From: Paracoccus aminophilus JCM 7686
GTDB taxonomy: Bacteria; Pseudomonadota; Alphaproteobacteria; Rhodobacterales; Rhodobacteraceae
Direction: 5' to 3'
Assembly (NCBI RefSeq): GCF_000444995.1
Contig: NC_022041.1
Location: forward strand, 2,702,001 to 2,766,000
Length of the DNA stretch: 64,000 bases
The position numbers were made by a program, and so were the translations under genes. The notes beneath the pieces were generated by a model. The model did not search any database. It saw only the letters and a program-made list of their open reading frames with translations, and was not told the origin of the DNA. Positions 54,939 through 64,000 of the stretch are shown here, piece by piece (position 1 is the stretch's first letter; each line of letters opens with the position of its first letter).

Positions 54939-56536
54939 TGTCAGCCTCTCCCGGAGAGGGTCCGCAGTCGCGTCCAGCGGCTGCGGGTTATGCCATCGAG
55001 CTGCGCGCGATCTCGAAATCCTTCGGCCCGGTTCAGGCCAACAAGGACATCGACCTCGCCGTCCCGCGCGGCACGATCCACGGCATTATCGGCGAGAACG
55101 GGGCCGGGAAATCGACGCTGATGTCGATCCTCTACGGCTTTTACCGTCCCGATTCGGGCGAGATCCTGATCAATGGCCAAAGGGTCGCGATCACCGATAG
55201 TCAGAGCGCGATCCGCGCGGGCATCGGCATGGTGTTCCAGCATTTCAAGCTCGTGCAGAATTTCACCGTGCTGGAAAACATCATTCTCGGGGCCGAAGAC
55301 GGCGCGCTCTTGCGACCCTCGCTGTCGCGCGCGCGCGGCGAGCTGAAACGGCTGGCGGCGGAATATGAGCTGCAGGTCGATCCCGATGCGCTGATCGAGG
55401 AGCTTTCGGTCGGCCATCAGCAACGGGTCGAGATCCTCAAGGCGCTCTACCGCCAAGCCGATATCCTGATCCTTGATGAGCCGACCGGCGTGCTGACCCC
55501 GGCCGAGGCCGATCACCTGTTTCGCATTCTGCGCGGGCTGCGCGATGAGGGCAAAACCATCATCCTCATCACCCATAAACTGCGCGAAATCATGGAGGTG
55601 ACCGACAATGTCTCGGTCATGCGGCGCGGCGAGATGGTGGCCTCGGTGCGCACCGCAGAGACCTCTCCGACCGAGCTTGCCGAGCTGATGGTCGGGCGCA
55701 AAGTGCTGCTTCAGGTCCCGAAGGCGCCCGCTCAGCCCGGCGCGCCGGTCCTCGAAATCCGCGGCCTTTCGATGACCGACCGCGACGGGGTCGAACGGCT
55801 GCGCAATGTCGATCTGACCATCCGGCGCGGCGAGATCGTCGGGCTCGCGGGGGTCAGCGGCAACGGTCAGACCCAGCTTCTGGAAATCCTCGGCGGCTAT
55901 AGCGAGCCGGGAGCAAAGCTCTCTGGCGAGATCCGGGTCAACGGCACGGCGCTGCCGCTGGCCGGGCCCGGAGCCAATGGCCGCGCCCGCCGGGCGGCCT
56001 CGATCGGCCATGTCCCCGAGGATCGCCAACGCGAAGGGCTGATCATGGATTTCGCCGCTTGGGAGGATACCGCTTTCGGCTATCAGGACGCGCCGGAATT
56101 CAGCCGGGGCGCGCTGATGGACCACAAGGCGATGCAAAGCGATGCGACCGGCAAGATCGCGCGCTTCGACGTGCGCCCGCCCAATCCCGAGCTGGCCGCC
56201 AAGAACTTCTCGGGCGGGAACCAGCAAAAGCTGGTCGTCGCGCGCGAGATCGAGCGCAATCCCGATCTGTTGCTGGTCGGTCAGCCCACGCGCGGCGTCG
56301 ATATCGGCGCGATCGAATTCATCCACAAACGCATCGTCGAGCTGCGCGACCGCGGCAGTGCCATCCTGCTCGTTTCGGTCGAGTTGGACGAAATCCGCTC
56401 GCTCTCAGACAGGATCGCGGTGATGTTTGATGGCCGGATCATGGGCGAACGTCTGCCTGCCGAAACCAGCTCGGCCGATCTTGGCTGCCTCATGGCCGGG
56501 ATCATCCCAAGCGATCCGATCGAGGTGCCCGCCTGA
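54938..56536 (+). CDS. ABC transporter ATP-binding protein, two fused nucleotide-binding domains (nucleoside importer)
   Basis: A 532-residue fused double ATPase. Domain 1: IIGENGAGKSTLMSILYGFY (Walker A, about 48), ELSVGHQQRVEILKALYRQA (signature), DILILDEPTGVLTPAEADH (Walker B). Domain 2: VSGNGQTQLLEILGGY (modified Walker A lacking the Lys), KNFSGGNQQKLVVAREIERN, LLVGQPTRGVDIGAIEFIH. This fused, asymmetric layout is normal for RbsA-like sugar and nucleoside importers. It overlaps the binding-protein stop and the next start by one base each. Confidence 0.96.
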   Translation: MSASPGEGPQSRPAAAGYAIELRAISKSFGPVQANKDIDLAVPRGTIHGIIGENGAGKSTLMSILYGFYRPDSGEILINGQRVAITDSQSAIRAGIGMVFQHFKLVQNFTVLENIILGAEDGALLRPSLSRARGELKRLAAEYELQVDPDALIEELSVGHQQRVEILKALYRQADILILDEPTGVLTPAEADHLFRILRGLRDEGKTIILITHKLREIMEVTDNVSVMRRGEMVASVRTAETSPTELAELMVGRKVLLQVPKAPAQPGAPVLEIRGLSMTDRDGVERLRNVDLTIRRGEIVGLAGVSGNGQTQLLEILGGYSEPGAKLSGEIRVNGTALPLAGPGANGRARRAASIGHVPEDRQREGLIMDFAAWEDTAFGYQDAPEFSRGALMDHKAMQSDATGKIARFDVRPPNPELAAKNFSGGNQQKLVVAREIERNPDLLLVGQPTRGVDIGAIEFIHKRIVELRDRGSAILLVSVELDEIRSLSDRIAVMFDGRIMGERLPAETSSADLGCLMAGIIPSDPIEVPA

Positions 56537-57627
56537 TGGAAAAGATGCCGAAATGGGCGGATATCGTGCTCACGCCGCTGATCTCGCTGGCGCTGGCCTT
56601 CCTGATCTCGGGCCTCGTCATCCTCGCCTTGGGGGAAAACCCCTGGGAGGCGGTCAAGGTCATGGTCACCGGCGCGCTCGGATCGAGCTATGGCTGGGGC
56701 TTTACGCTCTATTACACGACGAATTTCATCTTTACCGGGCTTGCGGTTTCGGTCGCCTATCACGCCGGGCTCTTCAATATCGGCGGCGAGGGTCAGGCGA
56801 CGCTTGGCGGGCTCGGCGTGGCTTTGGCCTGCCTCTACATCCCTTGGCCGCATTGGTCGCTCGCACTGATCGGAGCGGCCTGCGCTGGCGCGGCGTTTGG
56901 CGCCTTCTGGGCGCTGATCCCGGCCTGGCTTCAGGCCAAACGCGGCAGCCATATCGTGATCACGACGATCATGTTCAACTTCATCGCCGCCGCCTTGCTG
57001 AATTACATTCTGGTCAATCTGTTGCGTCCGGTCGGCAGCATGGACCCGGCGACGCCGAATTTCCCGGCCGCGACCCATCTGCCGACGATCTCGGAGATCG
57101 CGGCGAGCTTTGGCATGAAATGGGGTCAGCACACCCCCGTCAACGTCACGCTGGCTCTGGCACTTCTGGCCTGCCTCGGGGTCTGGCTGCTGATCTGGCG
57201 CTCGCGTCTGGGCTATGAGATCCGCGCTTTCGGCAAATCCGAGCCTGCCGCGCTTTACGCCGGCATTTCGCCCGTGCGCATCACCATCATCGCCATGGTG
57301 ATCTCGGGCGGTCTGGCCGGGCTGATGGCAGTCAACAATGTCATGGGCGAGGCGCAGCGGCTGGTGATGAACTCGGTCGAGGGCGCGGGCTTCATCGGCA
57401 TTGCCGTCGCGCTGATGGGGCGCAACCATCCGTTCGGCGTGCTGCTGGCGGCGTTGCTCTTCGGCTTTCTCTATCAGGGCGGCGGCGAGCTCGCGCTCTG
57501 GACCTCGATCCCGCGCGAGCTGATCACGGTTATTCAGGCGCTGGTCATCCTCTTTACCGGCGCGCTCGACAATCTGGTGCGGATGCCGCTCGAGCGGCTG
57601 TTCGCGCGGCGACGGAACGGGAGCTGA
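56536..57627 (+). CDS. Nucleoside ABC transporter permease 1
   Basis: A 363-residue inner-membrane protein with about eight to ten helices. BPD_transp_2-type segments are visible: FNIGGEGQATLGGLGVALAC, IVITTIMFNFIAAALLNYIL, RAFGKSEPAALYAGISPVRI and GFIGIAVALMGRNHPFGVLL. It pairs with the next permease to form the channel. One-base coupling with the ATPase gene. Confidence 0.95.
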   Translation: MEKMPKWADIVLTPLISLALAFLISGLVILALGENPWEAVKVMVTGALGSSYGWGFTLYYTTNFIFTGLAVSVAYHAGLFNIGGEGQATLGGLGVALACLYIPWPHWSLALIGAACAGAAFGAFWALIPAWLQAKRGSHIVITTIMFNFIAAALLNYILVNLLRPVGSMDPATPNFPAATHLPTISEIAASFGMKWGQHTPVNVTLALALLACLGVWLLIWRSRLGYEIRAFGKSEPAALYAGISPVRITIIAMVISGGLAGLMAVNNVMGEAQRLVMNSVEGAGFIGIAVALMGRNHPFGVLLAALLFGFLYQGGGELALWTSIPRELITVIQALVILFTGALDNLVRMPLERLFARRRNGS

Positions 57628-57630
57628 GCC

Positions 57631-58596
57631 ATGGATTATGCAACGCTCCTGCAAATCGTCGACAGCGCCGTTCGGCTGATGACGCCCCTGCTCTTCGCTT
57701 GCCTCGCCGGGCTTTATTCCGAGCGCGCCGGGATTTTCGACATCGGGCTTGAGGGCAAGATGCTGATGGCGGCTTTCGTCTCGGCCTCGGTCGCCTTCGC
57801 CACCGGCAGCGCCTGGCTTGGGCTGATCGCCGGGGTCGCGGGCGCGCTTGGCATGTCGCTGATCCATGGGCTCGCCTCGATCACGCTCAGGGGAAACCAG
57901 CTGATTTCCGGGGTCGCGATCAACTTCCTCGCCTCTGGCCTGACTGTGCTGCTGGGCCAGAAGCTCTTCGGGCTCGGCGGGCGCACGCCGCAGCTGTCCG
58001 GAAATGCGCGGTTTTTGGAAATCACCCTGCCCTTCACCGAAACCATCGGCAAAATCCCGGTGCTCGGCCCGATCTATGTCGAGGTGATTTCGGGCCAGAC
58101 CGTGCTCGTCTATATCGCCTTCCTCTGCGTGCCGCTGACCTGGTGGGTGCTCTACCGCACGCGCTTTGGCCTCAGGCTGCGTGCGGTCGGCGAGAACCCG
58201 GCCTCGGTCGACACCGCCGGGATCTCGGTCGCGCGCATCCGCTATGCGGCGGTGCTGATCTGCGGCGTTCTTTGCGGGCTGGCGGGCGCCTATCTCGCAA
58301 CCGCGCTCGCCGCCGGTTTCGTCAAGGAAATGACCGCCGGGCGCGGCTATATCGCGCTCGCCGCGCTGATCTTTGCCAAATGGCGGCCGTGGTATGCGCT
58401 CTTCGCGACCTTCCTGTTCGGGCTGATGGAAGCGATCTCGAACCGCTTCCCAGACCTCAATCTCGGGCCAGTCACCGTGCCCTCGATGTTCATGAACGCT
58501 TTGCCCTATATCCTGACCATCATCATCCTTGCGGGCTTTGTCGGCCGCGCCATCCCGCCGCGCGCGGGCGGAGAACCCTATGTCAAAGAGCGCTGA
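57631..58596 (+). CDS. Nucleoside ABC transporter permease 2
   Basis: A 321-residue inner-membrane permease. LYSERAGIFDIGLEGKMLMA at the N-terminus, TLRGNQLISGVAINFLASGL, RTRFGLRLRAVGENPASVDT and GRGYIALAALIFAKWRPWYA are family segments. Three bases separate it from permease 1, and its 3' end overlaps the phosphorylase start by 17 bases. Confidence 0.95.
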   Translation: MDYATLLQIVDSAVRLMTPLLFACLAGLYSERAGIFDIGLEGKMLMAAFVSASVAFATGSAWLGLIAGVAGALGMSLIHGLASITLRGNQLISGVAINFLASGLTVLLGQKLFGLGGRTPQLSGNARFLEITLPFTETIGKIPVLGPIYVEVISGQTVLVYIAFLCVPLTWWVLYRTRFGLRLRAVGENPASVDTAGISVARIRYAAVLICGVLCGLAGAYLATALAAGFVKEMTAGRGYIALAALIFAKWRPWYALFATFLFGLMEAISNRFPDLNLGPVTVPSMFMNALPYILTIIILAGFVGRAIPPRAGGEPYVKER

Positions 58597-59386
58597 GCTT
58601 GCCCGGTTGATCCAGAGCCGGGCCGGCGCCGAGCCCCCGAAATTCGGCCTCGTCCTCGGCTCGGGGCTGGGCCATCTCGCAGCACAGGTCGAGGGCGTCG
58701 CGATCCCCTATTCCGAGCTGCCGGGCTTTCCCCATGCGGGCGTCTCGGGCCATGTCCCGGAACTCACCATCGGCACATTGGAAGGGCGGCGGGTCGCGGT
58801 CTTTGGCGGGCGGGCACATTACTACGAATCGGGGCGCGCCGATGCCATGCGCCTGCCGCTCGAAGTGCTGGCCGCACTTGGGACCGAACAGCTTTTGCTG
58901 ACCAATGCGGCGGGCTCGCTGCGCGCGGATCTGCCGCCGGGCGCGCTGATGCTGCTCTCTGACCACATCGCCTTTGCCGGGACCAATCCGCTGATCGGCG
59001 AGCCCTCCGAGGCGCGGTTCGTGCCGATGACCGCGGCCCATGACCCGGCCCTGCGCGCCGCGCTGACGGCTGCGGCCCGCGCGCTGGAGATCCCGCTGCC
59101 CGAAGGGGTCTATTGCTGGTTTTCAGGCCCGTCCTTCGAGACCCCGGCCGAGATCCGCGCGGCCAGGATCCTTGGCGCCGATGCGGTCGGCATGTCGACC
59201 GTGCCCGAGATCATTCTGGCGCGCTTTCTCGGCCTGCGTGCCGCCGCGATTTCGGTCATCACCAATATGGGCGCGGGGCTGAGCGATGAATCGATCAGCC
59301 ACGAGCACACCAAGGCCATGGCTCCCCTTGGCGCGGCCAAGCTCGAGCGCATCTTGCGTCGTTTCCTGAAGGACGGCGTGGCCTAA
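58580..59386 (+). CDS. Purine-nucleoside phosphorylase
   Basis: A 268-residue trimeric-type PNP. FGLVLGSGLGHLAAQVEGVA, GVSGHVPELTIGTLEGRRVA, FGGRAHYYESGRADAMRLPL, LTNAAGSLRADLPPGALMLL and AVGMSTVPEIILARFLGLRA are the class II PNP motifs, including phosphate- and purine-binding regions. It splits imported purine nucleosides into base and (deoxy)ribose 1-phosphate. MSKSAELARLIQ is preferred over an ATG at 58529 inside the permease gene. It closes the import operon and converges on mnmH, overlapping it by four bases. Confidence 0.95.
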   Translation: MSKSAELARLIQSRAGAEPPKFGLVLGSGLGHLAAQVEGVAIPYSELPGFPHAGVSGHVPELTIGTLEGRRVAVFGGRAHYYESGRADAMRLPLEVLAALGTEQLLLTNAAGSLRADLPPGALMLLSDHIAFAGTNPLIGEPSEARFVPMTAAHDPALRAALTAAARALEIPLPEGVYCWFSGPSFETPAEIRAARILGADAVGMSTVPEIILARFLGLRAAAISVITNMGAGLSDESISHEHTKAMAPLGAAKLERILRRFLKDGVA

Positions 59387-60432
59387 GCCAGCCGGGCCAA
59401 AGCCGCCTCGACCCGGCTTGCGGCGGCGTCGAGATCGCGCAGGTCGTCAAGCATGACCTGCCCGCCGCGCCCATCGTCATGGCGCGCGCGGTGACTGTCA
59501 TAGCGCGGATCGTAATGATCGCGCATCAGCCCTTCAGACAGCTTCTGCCACTCGCCTGCAAGCGCGAGCGCCTGCCATGCGGCAATCCGCTCGCCCGATT
59601 GGACCGCGCGCAGCCGCTCGAGGATCGCCGCGATCTGCTGGGGATCGGCGGTCATATCGGCATAGGCGCGCGCGGTATAGCGGGCACGCTCCGCGACCGG
59701 CACGACCAGCCGCAGACGCGGCGCGGCGATCAGCGCCTTCCAGATCGCGCGCGGCACCGTGAGATCGCCAACCTTCGAGCTTTCCGCCTCGAACAGCACC
59801 GGTCGCGTCGGGTCAAGCGCCTCCATCGCCAAGGCCAGCCGCCCCTCGAACATCTTTTGCGAGGGCTGCCCTTCGGCCCGCCCGCCAAAGAGACTGCCGC
59901 GATGATGGGCGAGCCCTTCGAGGTCGATAACCTGATGGCCGCGCGCGGCAAGGATGTGCAAGATCTCAGTCTTGGCGCTACCGGTATTGCCGTCAAGCAC
60001 GATCACCGGCGACGGGAGCGGCCCGTTCTGGACGCGGTCGACCACCAGCCCGCGCCAGCTTTTATAGCCGCCCTCGATCTTGGCGACGCGCCAGCCGATC
60101 TGGCTGAGGATCGTCGCAAAAGAGCCCGAGCGTTGCCCGCCGCGCCAGCAATAGACCAGAGGCCGCCAGCTTCCCGGCTTGTCGGCAAGGCTTTCGGTGA
60201 TATGGCGCGCCGCATTGGCCGCGACCAGAGCGCCGCCGAGCTTGCGGGCATCGAAGGGGGAAATCTGCTTGTAGATCGTGCCGACCTGCGCGCGCTCCTG
60301 ATCGTTCAGGACGGGCAGGTTGATCGCGCCGGGCAAATGGTCCTCGGCATATTCCGACGGCGCACGCACGTCGATAATCGTGTCGAACCCCGCCAAAGCG
60401 GGGTCCAGCACCTGTTGCAATTTCAGGGTCAT
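59383..60432 (-). CDS. mnmH: tRNA 2-selenouridine synthase
   Basis: A 349-residue MnmH/SelU. The N-terminal rhodanese domain has FDTIIDVRAPSEYAEDHLPG and the catalytic Cys in LVYCWRGGQRSGS. A P-loop in VIVLDGNTGSAKTEILHILA near 145 begins the C-terminal half, with GLAHHRGSLFGGRAEGQPSQ after it. It swaps sulfur for selenium at the wobble uridine of some tRNAs, going through a geranylated form. No selenophosphate synthetase gene is in the window. Confidence 0.94.
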   Translation of the reverse strand: MTLKLQQVLDPALAGFDTIIDVRAPSEYAEDHLPGAINLPVLNDQERAQVGTIYKQISPFDARKLGGALVAANAARHITESLADKPGSWRPLVYCWRGGQRSGSFATILSQIGWRVAKIEGGYKSWRGLVVDRVQNGPLPSPVIVLDGNTGSAKTEILHILAARGHQVIDLEGLAHHRGSLFGGRAEGQPSQKMFEGRLALAMEALDPTRPVLFEAESSKVGDLTVPRAIWKALIAAPRLRLVVPVAERARYTARAYADMTADPQQIAAILERLRAVQSGERIAAWQALALAGEWQKLSEGLMRDHYDPRYDSHRARHDDGRGGQVMLDDLRDLDAAASRVEAALARLA

Positions 60433-60440
60433 CCCCGAAA

Positions 60441-61031
60441 TCAGTAGACGTAGACCGGCGTTCCGATCGGAACCTGCTCGAACAGATCCATCACCGCCTC
60501 GTTGCGCATCCGGATGCAGCCGTTCGAGACCGAACGCCCGATCGAATTCGGTTCGGTCGTGCCGTGAATGCGGATCGCGGTGTCATTGCCCTTGGCGTCA
60601 TACAGATAAAGCGCGCGCGCCCCGAGCGGGTTGCCCGGGCCGCCCGGCATACCATCTGCGTATTTCGCATAATGGCTCGGGCTGCGCTTGATCATGTCGG
60701 GCGTGGGCGTCCAGCTCGGCCATTCGGTCTTGCGGCCAACGGTGGCCTTGCCACGCCACACCAGCTCGGCCTTGCCGACGGCGACGCCATAGCGGATCGC
60801 GCGGCCCGGCGCGACGACGTGATAAAGGAAGTAATCCTTCGAGACGACGACAATGCTGCCGACCTCGAAATCGGGGCGAATCGCCACTTCGGTCGGCGCA
60901 TAGGGATCGACCTTGGGCGCGGCCTTGGCGGCGGGCGCTTTCGGCGGGGTCGGAAGCTTCTGCTGAGCCAGAAGCATCGACGGCATGGCGATCAGCCCGG
61001 CCGAAAGCATCAGAATCTGACGACGGTTCAT
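60441..61031 (-). CDS. L,D-transpeptidase (YkuD family)
   Basis: A 196-residue exported enzyme with a signal peptide (MNRRQILMLSAGLIAMPSML, then LAQ). The YkuD domain covers about 60-196: YGVAVGKAELVWRGKATVGR, IRIHGTTEPNSIGRSVSNGC with the His and the catalytic Cys, and IRMRNEAVMDLFEQVPIGTP. It forms 3-3 crosslinks or attaches proteins to peptidoglycan. It lies nine bases upstream of mnmH on the same strand and may be co-transcribed with it. Confidence 0.95.
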   Translation of the reverse strand: MNRRQILMLSAGLIAMPSMLLAQQKLPTPPKAPAAKAAPKVDPYAPTEVAIRPDFEVGSIVVVSKDYFLYHVVAPGRAIRYGVAVGKAELVWRGKATVGRKTEWPSWTPTPDMIKRSPSHYAKYADGMPGGPGNPLGARALYLYDAKGNDTAIRIHGTTEPNSIGRSVSNGCIRMRNEAVMDLFEQVPIGTPVYVY

Positions 61032-61494
61032 GTCCTGTCCTGCAATCTCTTGTGTTCTTGCCCTCGCCTAACGCCAAGTTTTGTTTGTTTCAACTCAAAG
61101 CGTCGTTATGGCCGCAGCTTGGCTTGAAACGTGGCGGCGCGAGCACTAATTCTGGCCTGATCGGAGTGAAATATGACCACGATGACCGCCTCCTGCCCGA
61201 AATGCGCGCCAAGCTGCCCCAATCGCGGCCGCCGCGCGCTTGCCCGTCCGGCCCATCTGTGCCGTGCGCGCGGGGATCGTCGGTGCCGCTGTCATATCGG
61301 CGCGCGCACAAGGCTTGCGCGGCTGACCCTGTCACTCCGCCCGCTTCTGGTCGCCGACGTGCCCCATCCCGGTCGCTCGCGCCTGCAAAGCCTGTTTGAA
61401 CGACAGGCGCCGCAGCAAGCGCCGCTTCGACCGCAAGCGCCTCCCTTCACCTCTTCTGCCGCTCTCTCCTCGAGTTTCAGAACAGGTAACGGAT
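61032..61494. other. Long intergenic region between ykuD-type and copA-type genes
   Basis: About 460 bases between divergent genes. Frames on both strands (for example at 61173 plus) are Arg/Cys-rich without a ribosome site or family features, and I reject them. Promoters for both genes must lie here, but no clear CueR-type or other operator was identified. Confidence 0.5.
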
Positions 61495-63951
61495 ATGAAA
61501 GACATTTCTGACAATATCGCCGGGCAAGAGGTCGAACTGACCGTCACCGGCATGACCTGCGCCTCTTGCGTCAACCGCGTTGAAAAGACGTTGAAGGCGG
61601 TGCCGGGCATTCGCGATCCCCGCGTCAATCTGGCGACCGGGCGCGCACATCTGCATCTGGACGATGCCGCCGCTCTGCCCAAGGCGACCGAGGCTTTGGC
61701 CAAGCTCGGCTATCCCGCAGCGCCGCGCGAAACCCGGCTCGATGTCGCCGGGATGAGCTGTGCCTCTTGCGTCGGTCGGGTCGAGAAGGCTTTGGCGGCG
61801 GTGCCGGGCGTCAGCTCGGCCGTGGTGAACCTCGCGACCCAGACCGCGACGATCAGCCATGATGCCGGGGTTCTGCCCGAGGCCTTGGCGCAAGCCGTCA
61901 CCGCCAAGGGCTATAAAAGCAACGTCAAATCTGAAGATCCCGCGCATCACCATGCGCAGGGCCATGACCATGGCGGCACCGCGCTGCAGATCCGGCGCAA
62001 TTTCCTGATCGCTCTGGCGCTGACTCTGCCGGTCTTCCTGCTCGAAATGGGCGGCCATGCGGTTCCGGCCTTCCATCACTGGATTTATGGCGCGGTGGGC
62101 ATGCGCACGGTCTGGATCGTCGAGTTCCTGCTGACCGCCGCCGTGCTGATCTGGCCGGGGCGCGTCTTTTTCTCGGTCGGCATTCCCGCGCTGTTGCGCC
62201 GCGCGCCCGAGATGAACAGCCTCGTCGCTCTGGGCGCGGGCGCGGCTTTCCTATACTCGGCGGTCGCAACCTTTGCGCCGGGGCTTCTGCCTGCGGATGC
62301 CCAGCATGTCTATTACGAATCCGCCGCCGTCATCGTGACCCTGATCCTTCTGGGCCGCTGGCTTGAGGCGCGCGCCAAGGGACAAGCCGGGGCCGCGATC
62401 CGCAAGCTGGTCGAGCTCGCCCCCGCCACCGCTACGCGCGAAACCAATGGCCAGCCGGAAACCGTCGCGGTCGCCGATCTCAAGCCCGGCGATCTCGTCC
62501 GGCTTGCACCCGGAGAGCGTGTCGCCGTTGATGGTCTGGTCACCGAAGGGCGTGGTCTCATCGACGAATCCATGCTGACCGGAGAACCGGTGCCGGTCGA
62601 GAAGACCCCCGGCGATCCCGTCACCGGCGGCACGGTCAACGGCACCTCGGCGCTGACCTTCCGCGTCACGGCGACCGGCGGCGATACCGCGCTCGCCCGG
62701 ATCATCCGCATGGTCGAGGATGCGCAGGCCGCGAAACTGCCGGTTCAGGCGCTGGTCGACAAGATCACTGCGGTCTTCGTGCCGGTGGTCATGGTGCTTG
62801 CGCTGCTGGCCTTCGCGCTTTGGTTGATCTTCGCGCCCGCGCCTGCCCTGAGCAGCGCCTTCGTCGCGGCGATCTCGGTTCTGATCATTGCCTGCCCCTG
62901 TGCGATGGGCCTTGCCGTGCCGGTCTCGATCATGGTCGGCACCGGACGCGGCGCGGAACTCGGCGTCCTCTTCCGGCGCGGCGATGCGCTGCAACGGCTA
63001 GCCGATGCCAAGATCGTCGGCTTCGACAAGACCGGCACGCTGACCCAAGGCCGCCCCGCTCTGGTCGATCTGGTGACCGAGGGCTTTGACCGCGCCGAGG
63101 CCCTGCGCCTTGCCGCCTCGGCGGAAAGCCGGTCTGAGCATCCTCTGGCAACCGCGATCGTGACCGCTGCGACCGCCGAGGGCCTCGTCTTCCCCGCGCC
63201 ACAGAAGGTCGAGACCTCGACCGGACGCGGTCTCAGCGCCGAGGTCGAAGGCCGCGCCCTGCGCATCGGCAACAAATCCGCGCTGGAAGAAGCTGGCATC
63301 ACCCCGGTCCCTGCCCTGATCGCGAAAGCCGAGGCTTTGGCTGCGCAGGCTGCCACCCCGGTGCATCTCGCCGTCGATGGCCGCCATGTCGCCGTCATGG
63401 GCCTCGCCGATCCGATCCGCCCCGAGGCGGTCGAGACCATTCGCAACCTCCATAAGCTCGGGCTGAAAACCGCGATGATCTCGGGCGATACGCAGGCGAC
63501 GGCGGATGCGGTCGGGCGCGAGCTTGGCATTGACCGCGTCATGGGTGGCGTGCTGCCCGACGGCAAGCTTGCCGCGATCAAAGAGCTCGGGCGCGGCACG
63601 GTCTTTGTCGGCGACGGCATCAATGACGCCCCTGCGCTTGCGGGTGCGGAGACCGGCATCGCCATTGGCACCGGGACCGATGTCGCCATCGAATCGGCCG
63701 AGGTCGTGCTGGTCGGCGGCGATCCTTCGGGCGTGGTGCGCGCCGTCGATCTGAGCCGCGCGGTCATGCGCAACATCCGCCAAAACCTCTTCTGGGCGTT
63801 CGGCTATAACGTCGCGCTGATCCCGGTGGCGATGGGCGTGCTCGTGCCCTTCGGCGGGCCGCAGCTCTCGCCGATGCTCGGGGCGGGCGCGATGGCTCTG
63901 TCCTCGGTCTTCGTCGTGACGAACGCCCTGCGGCTGAGACGCGCCGGATGA
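61495..63951 (+). CDS. copA: Copper-translocating P1B-type ATPase
   Basis: An 818-residue heavy-metal ATPase that exports Cu(I). Two HMA domains each carry GMTCASC or GMSCASC (about residues 19 and 86). A His-rich linker (HHHAQGHDHGG) follows. The membrane CPC motif is IIACPCAMGLAVP, the phosphorylated Asp is in VGFDKTGTLTQG, the TGE loop in SMLTGEPVPVEKT, the HP motif in RSEHPLATAI, and the hinge in VFVGDGINDAPALAGAETGI. MKDISDN is preferred with AGGTAACGG upstream; 33 basic codons before it are rejected. Followed by an ATGA-coupled gene at 63948. Confidence 0.96.
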   Translation: MKDISDNIAGQEVELTVTGMTCASCVNRVEKTLKAVPGIRDPRVNLATGRAHLHLDDAAALPKATEALAKLGYPAAPRETRLDVAGMSCASCVGRVEKALAAVPGVSSAVVNLATQTATISHDAGVLPEALAQAVTAKGYKSNVKSEDPAHHHAQGHDHGGTALQIRRNFLIALALTLPVFLLEMGGHAVPAFHHWIYGAVGMRTVWIVEFLLTAAVLIWPGRVFFSVGIPALLRRAPEMNSLVALGAGAAFLYSAVATFAPGLLPADAQHVYYESAAVIVTLILLGRWLEARAKGQAGAAIRKLVELAPATATRETNGQPETVAVADLKPGDLVRLAPGERVAVDGLVTEGRGLIDESMLTGEPVPVEKTPGDPVTGGTVNGTSALTFRVTATGGDTALARIIRMVEDAQAAKLPVQALVDKITAVFVPVVMVLALLAFALWLIFAPAPALSSAFVAAISVLIIACPCAMGLAVPVSIMVGTGRGAELGVLFRRGDALQRLADAKIVGFDKTGTLTQGRPALVDLVTEGFDRAEALRLAASAESRSEHPLATAIVTAATAEGLVFPAPQKVETSTGRGLSAEVEGRALRIGNKSALEEAGITPVPALIAKAEALAAQAATPVHLAVDGRHVAVMGLADPIRPEAVETIRNLHKLGLKTAMISGDTQATADAVGRELGIDRVMGGVLPDGKLAAIKELGRGTVFVGDGINDAPALAGAETGIAIGTGTDVAIESAEVVLVGGDPSGVVRAVDLSRAVMRNIRQNLFWAFGYNVALIPVAMGVLVPFGGPQLSPMLGAGAMALSSVFVVTNALRLRRAG

Positions 63952-64000
63952 GGTTTGTCCGCGCCCTTCTTGGCTTTGCGCTGGCAGCGGTGCTGGCGGC
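63948..64000 (+). CDS. Start of an exported protein after copA (cut by window edge)
   Basis: The ATG overlaps the copA stop by four bases (ATGA). The 17 visible codons, MRFVRALLGFALAAVLA, are a signal peptide. The product is unknown; coupling suggests a link to copper handling. Confidence 0.6.
   Translation, partial: MRFVRALLGFALAAVLA

Noticed and set aside
61173..61511. 112-codon plus-strand frame before copA
   Set aside because: Cys/Arg-rich translation without domain or ribosome site; a CueR-like regulator was looked for and not found.
1..64000. CRISPR arrays, insertion sequences, rRNA
   Set aside because: No regularly spaced repeats, transposase frames with terminal repeats or rRNA-like sequence were seen.

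Overview
The window is high-GC DNA from an alphaproteobacterium of the Rhodobacteraceae, most likely Paracoccus or a close relative. The evidence is the gene order glyQ - DUF6446 - glyS, the nfu - tsaB - rimI run, a complete purine-nucleoside ABC importer operon, and the protein style throughout. The genus is an inference from recognition; no search was run.

Host DNA occupies two blocks. The left block (1-5457) holds the glycyl-tRNA synthetase operon (glyQ, a DUF6446 gene, glyS cut by the window edge), a secreted SPOR-like protein, a TrkH potassium transporter and tRNA-Gly(UCC). The right block (48762-64000) holds an XpaC-like protein, truA, a sugar transferase, a universal stress protein, nfu, tsaB, rimI, a BMP/ABC purine-nucleoside importer with purine-nucleoside phosphorylase, mnmH, an L,D-transpeptidase, a copper P-type ATPase and the first codons of a secreted protein.

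Between them is a complete prophage of about 43.3 kb integrated in the 3' half of tRNA-Gly(UCC). A perfect 48-bp direct repeat (5458-5505 and 48714-48761) marks attL and attR. A tyrosine integrase (47621-48676) sits at the right end, and tandem 12-bp repeats near both ends look like integrase arm-type sites. Read from the right, the prophage carries int and a Xis-like protein, a large cytosine methyltransferase with early genes on the plus strand, a CI/Cro-type switch with five 16-bp operators (43265-43854), and a leftward replication block (Toprim primase, SF3 helicase). A leftward HK97-type siphovirus morphogenesis operon follows: small and large terminase, portal, ClpP-like protease, capsid, connectors, tail tube, tail chaperone with a probable -1 frameshift, tape measure, GTA-like tail tip and tail fibre. 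The lysis cassette comes last.

The prophage is rich in cargo. Between the tail fibre and the lysis genes lies an ATPase + HNH pair of the Septu (PtuA/PtuB) type. Between lysis genes and attL lie about 8 kb of non-structural genes: an SRAP protein, an HNH nuclease fused through a glycine-rich segment to a C-terminal beta-rich region, a secreted nuclease, a Y-family polymerase and a small gene sharing one divergent SOS box, and a stress-type group (MgtC, PRC-barrel, CsbD). Two plus-strand cargo genes interrupt leftward operons: a DUF4145 (HEPN-like) gene near the repressor and a small secreted protein inside the head-tail joining genes. The best candidates for undescribed biology are the HNH-Gly-beta protein, the Septu pair inside a late operon, the DUF4145 locus with repeated flanks, and the two apparent frameshifts (tail fibre, secreted cargo protein). 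No rRNA, insertion sequence or CRISPR array was seen.
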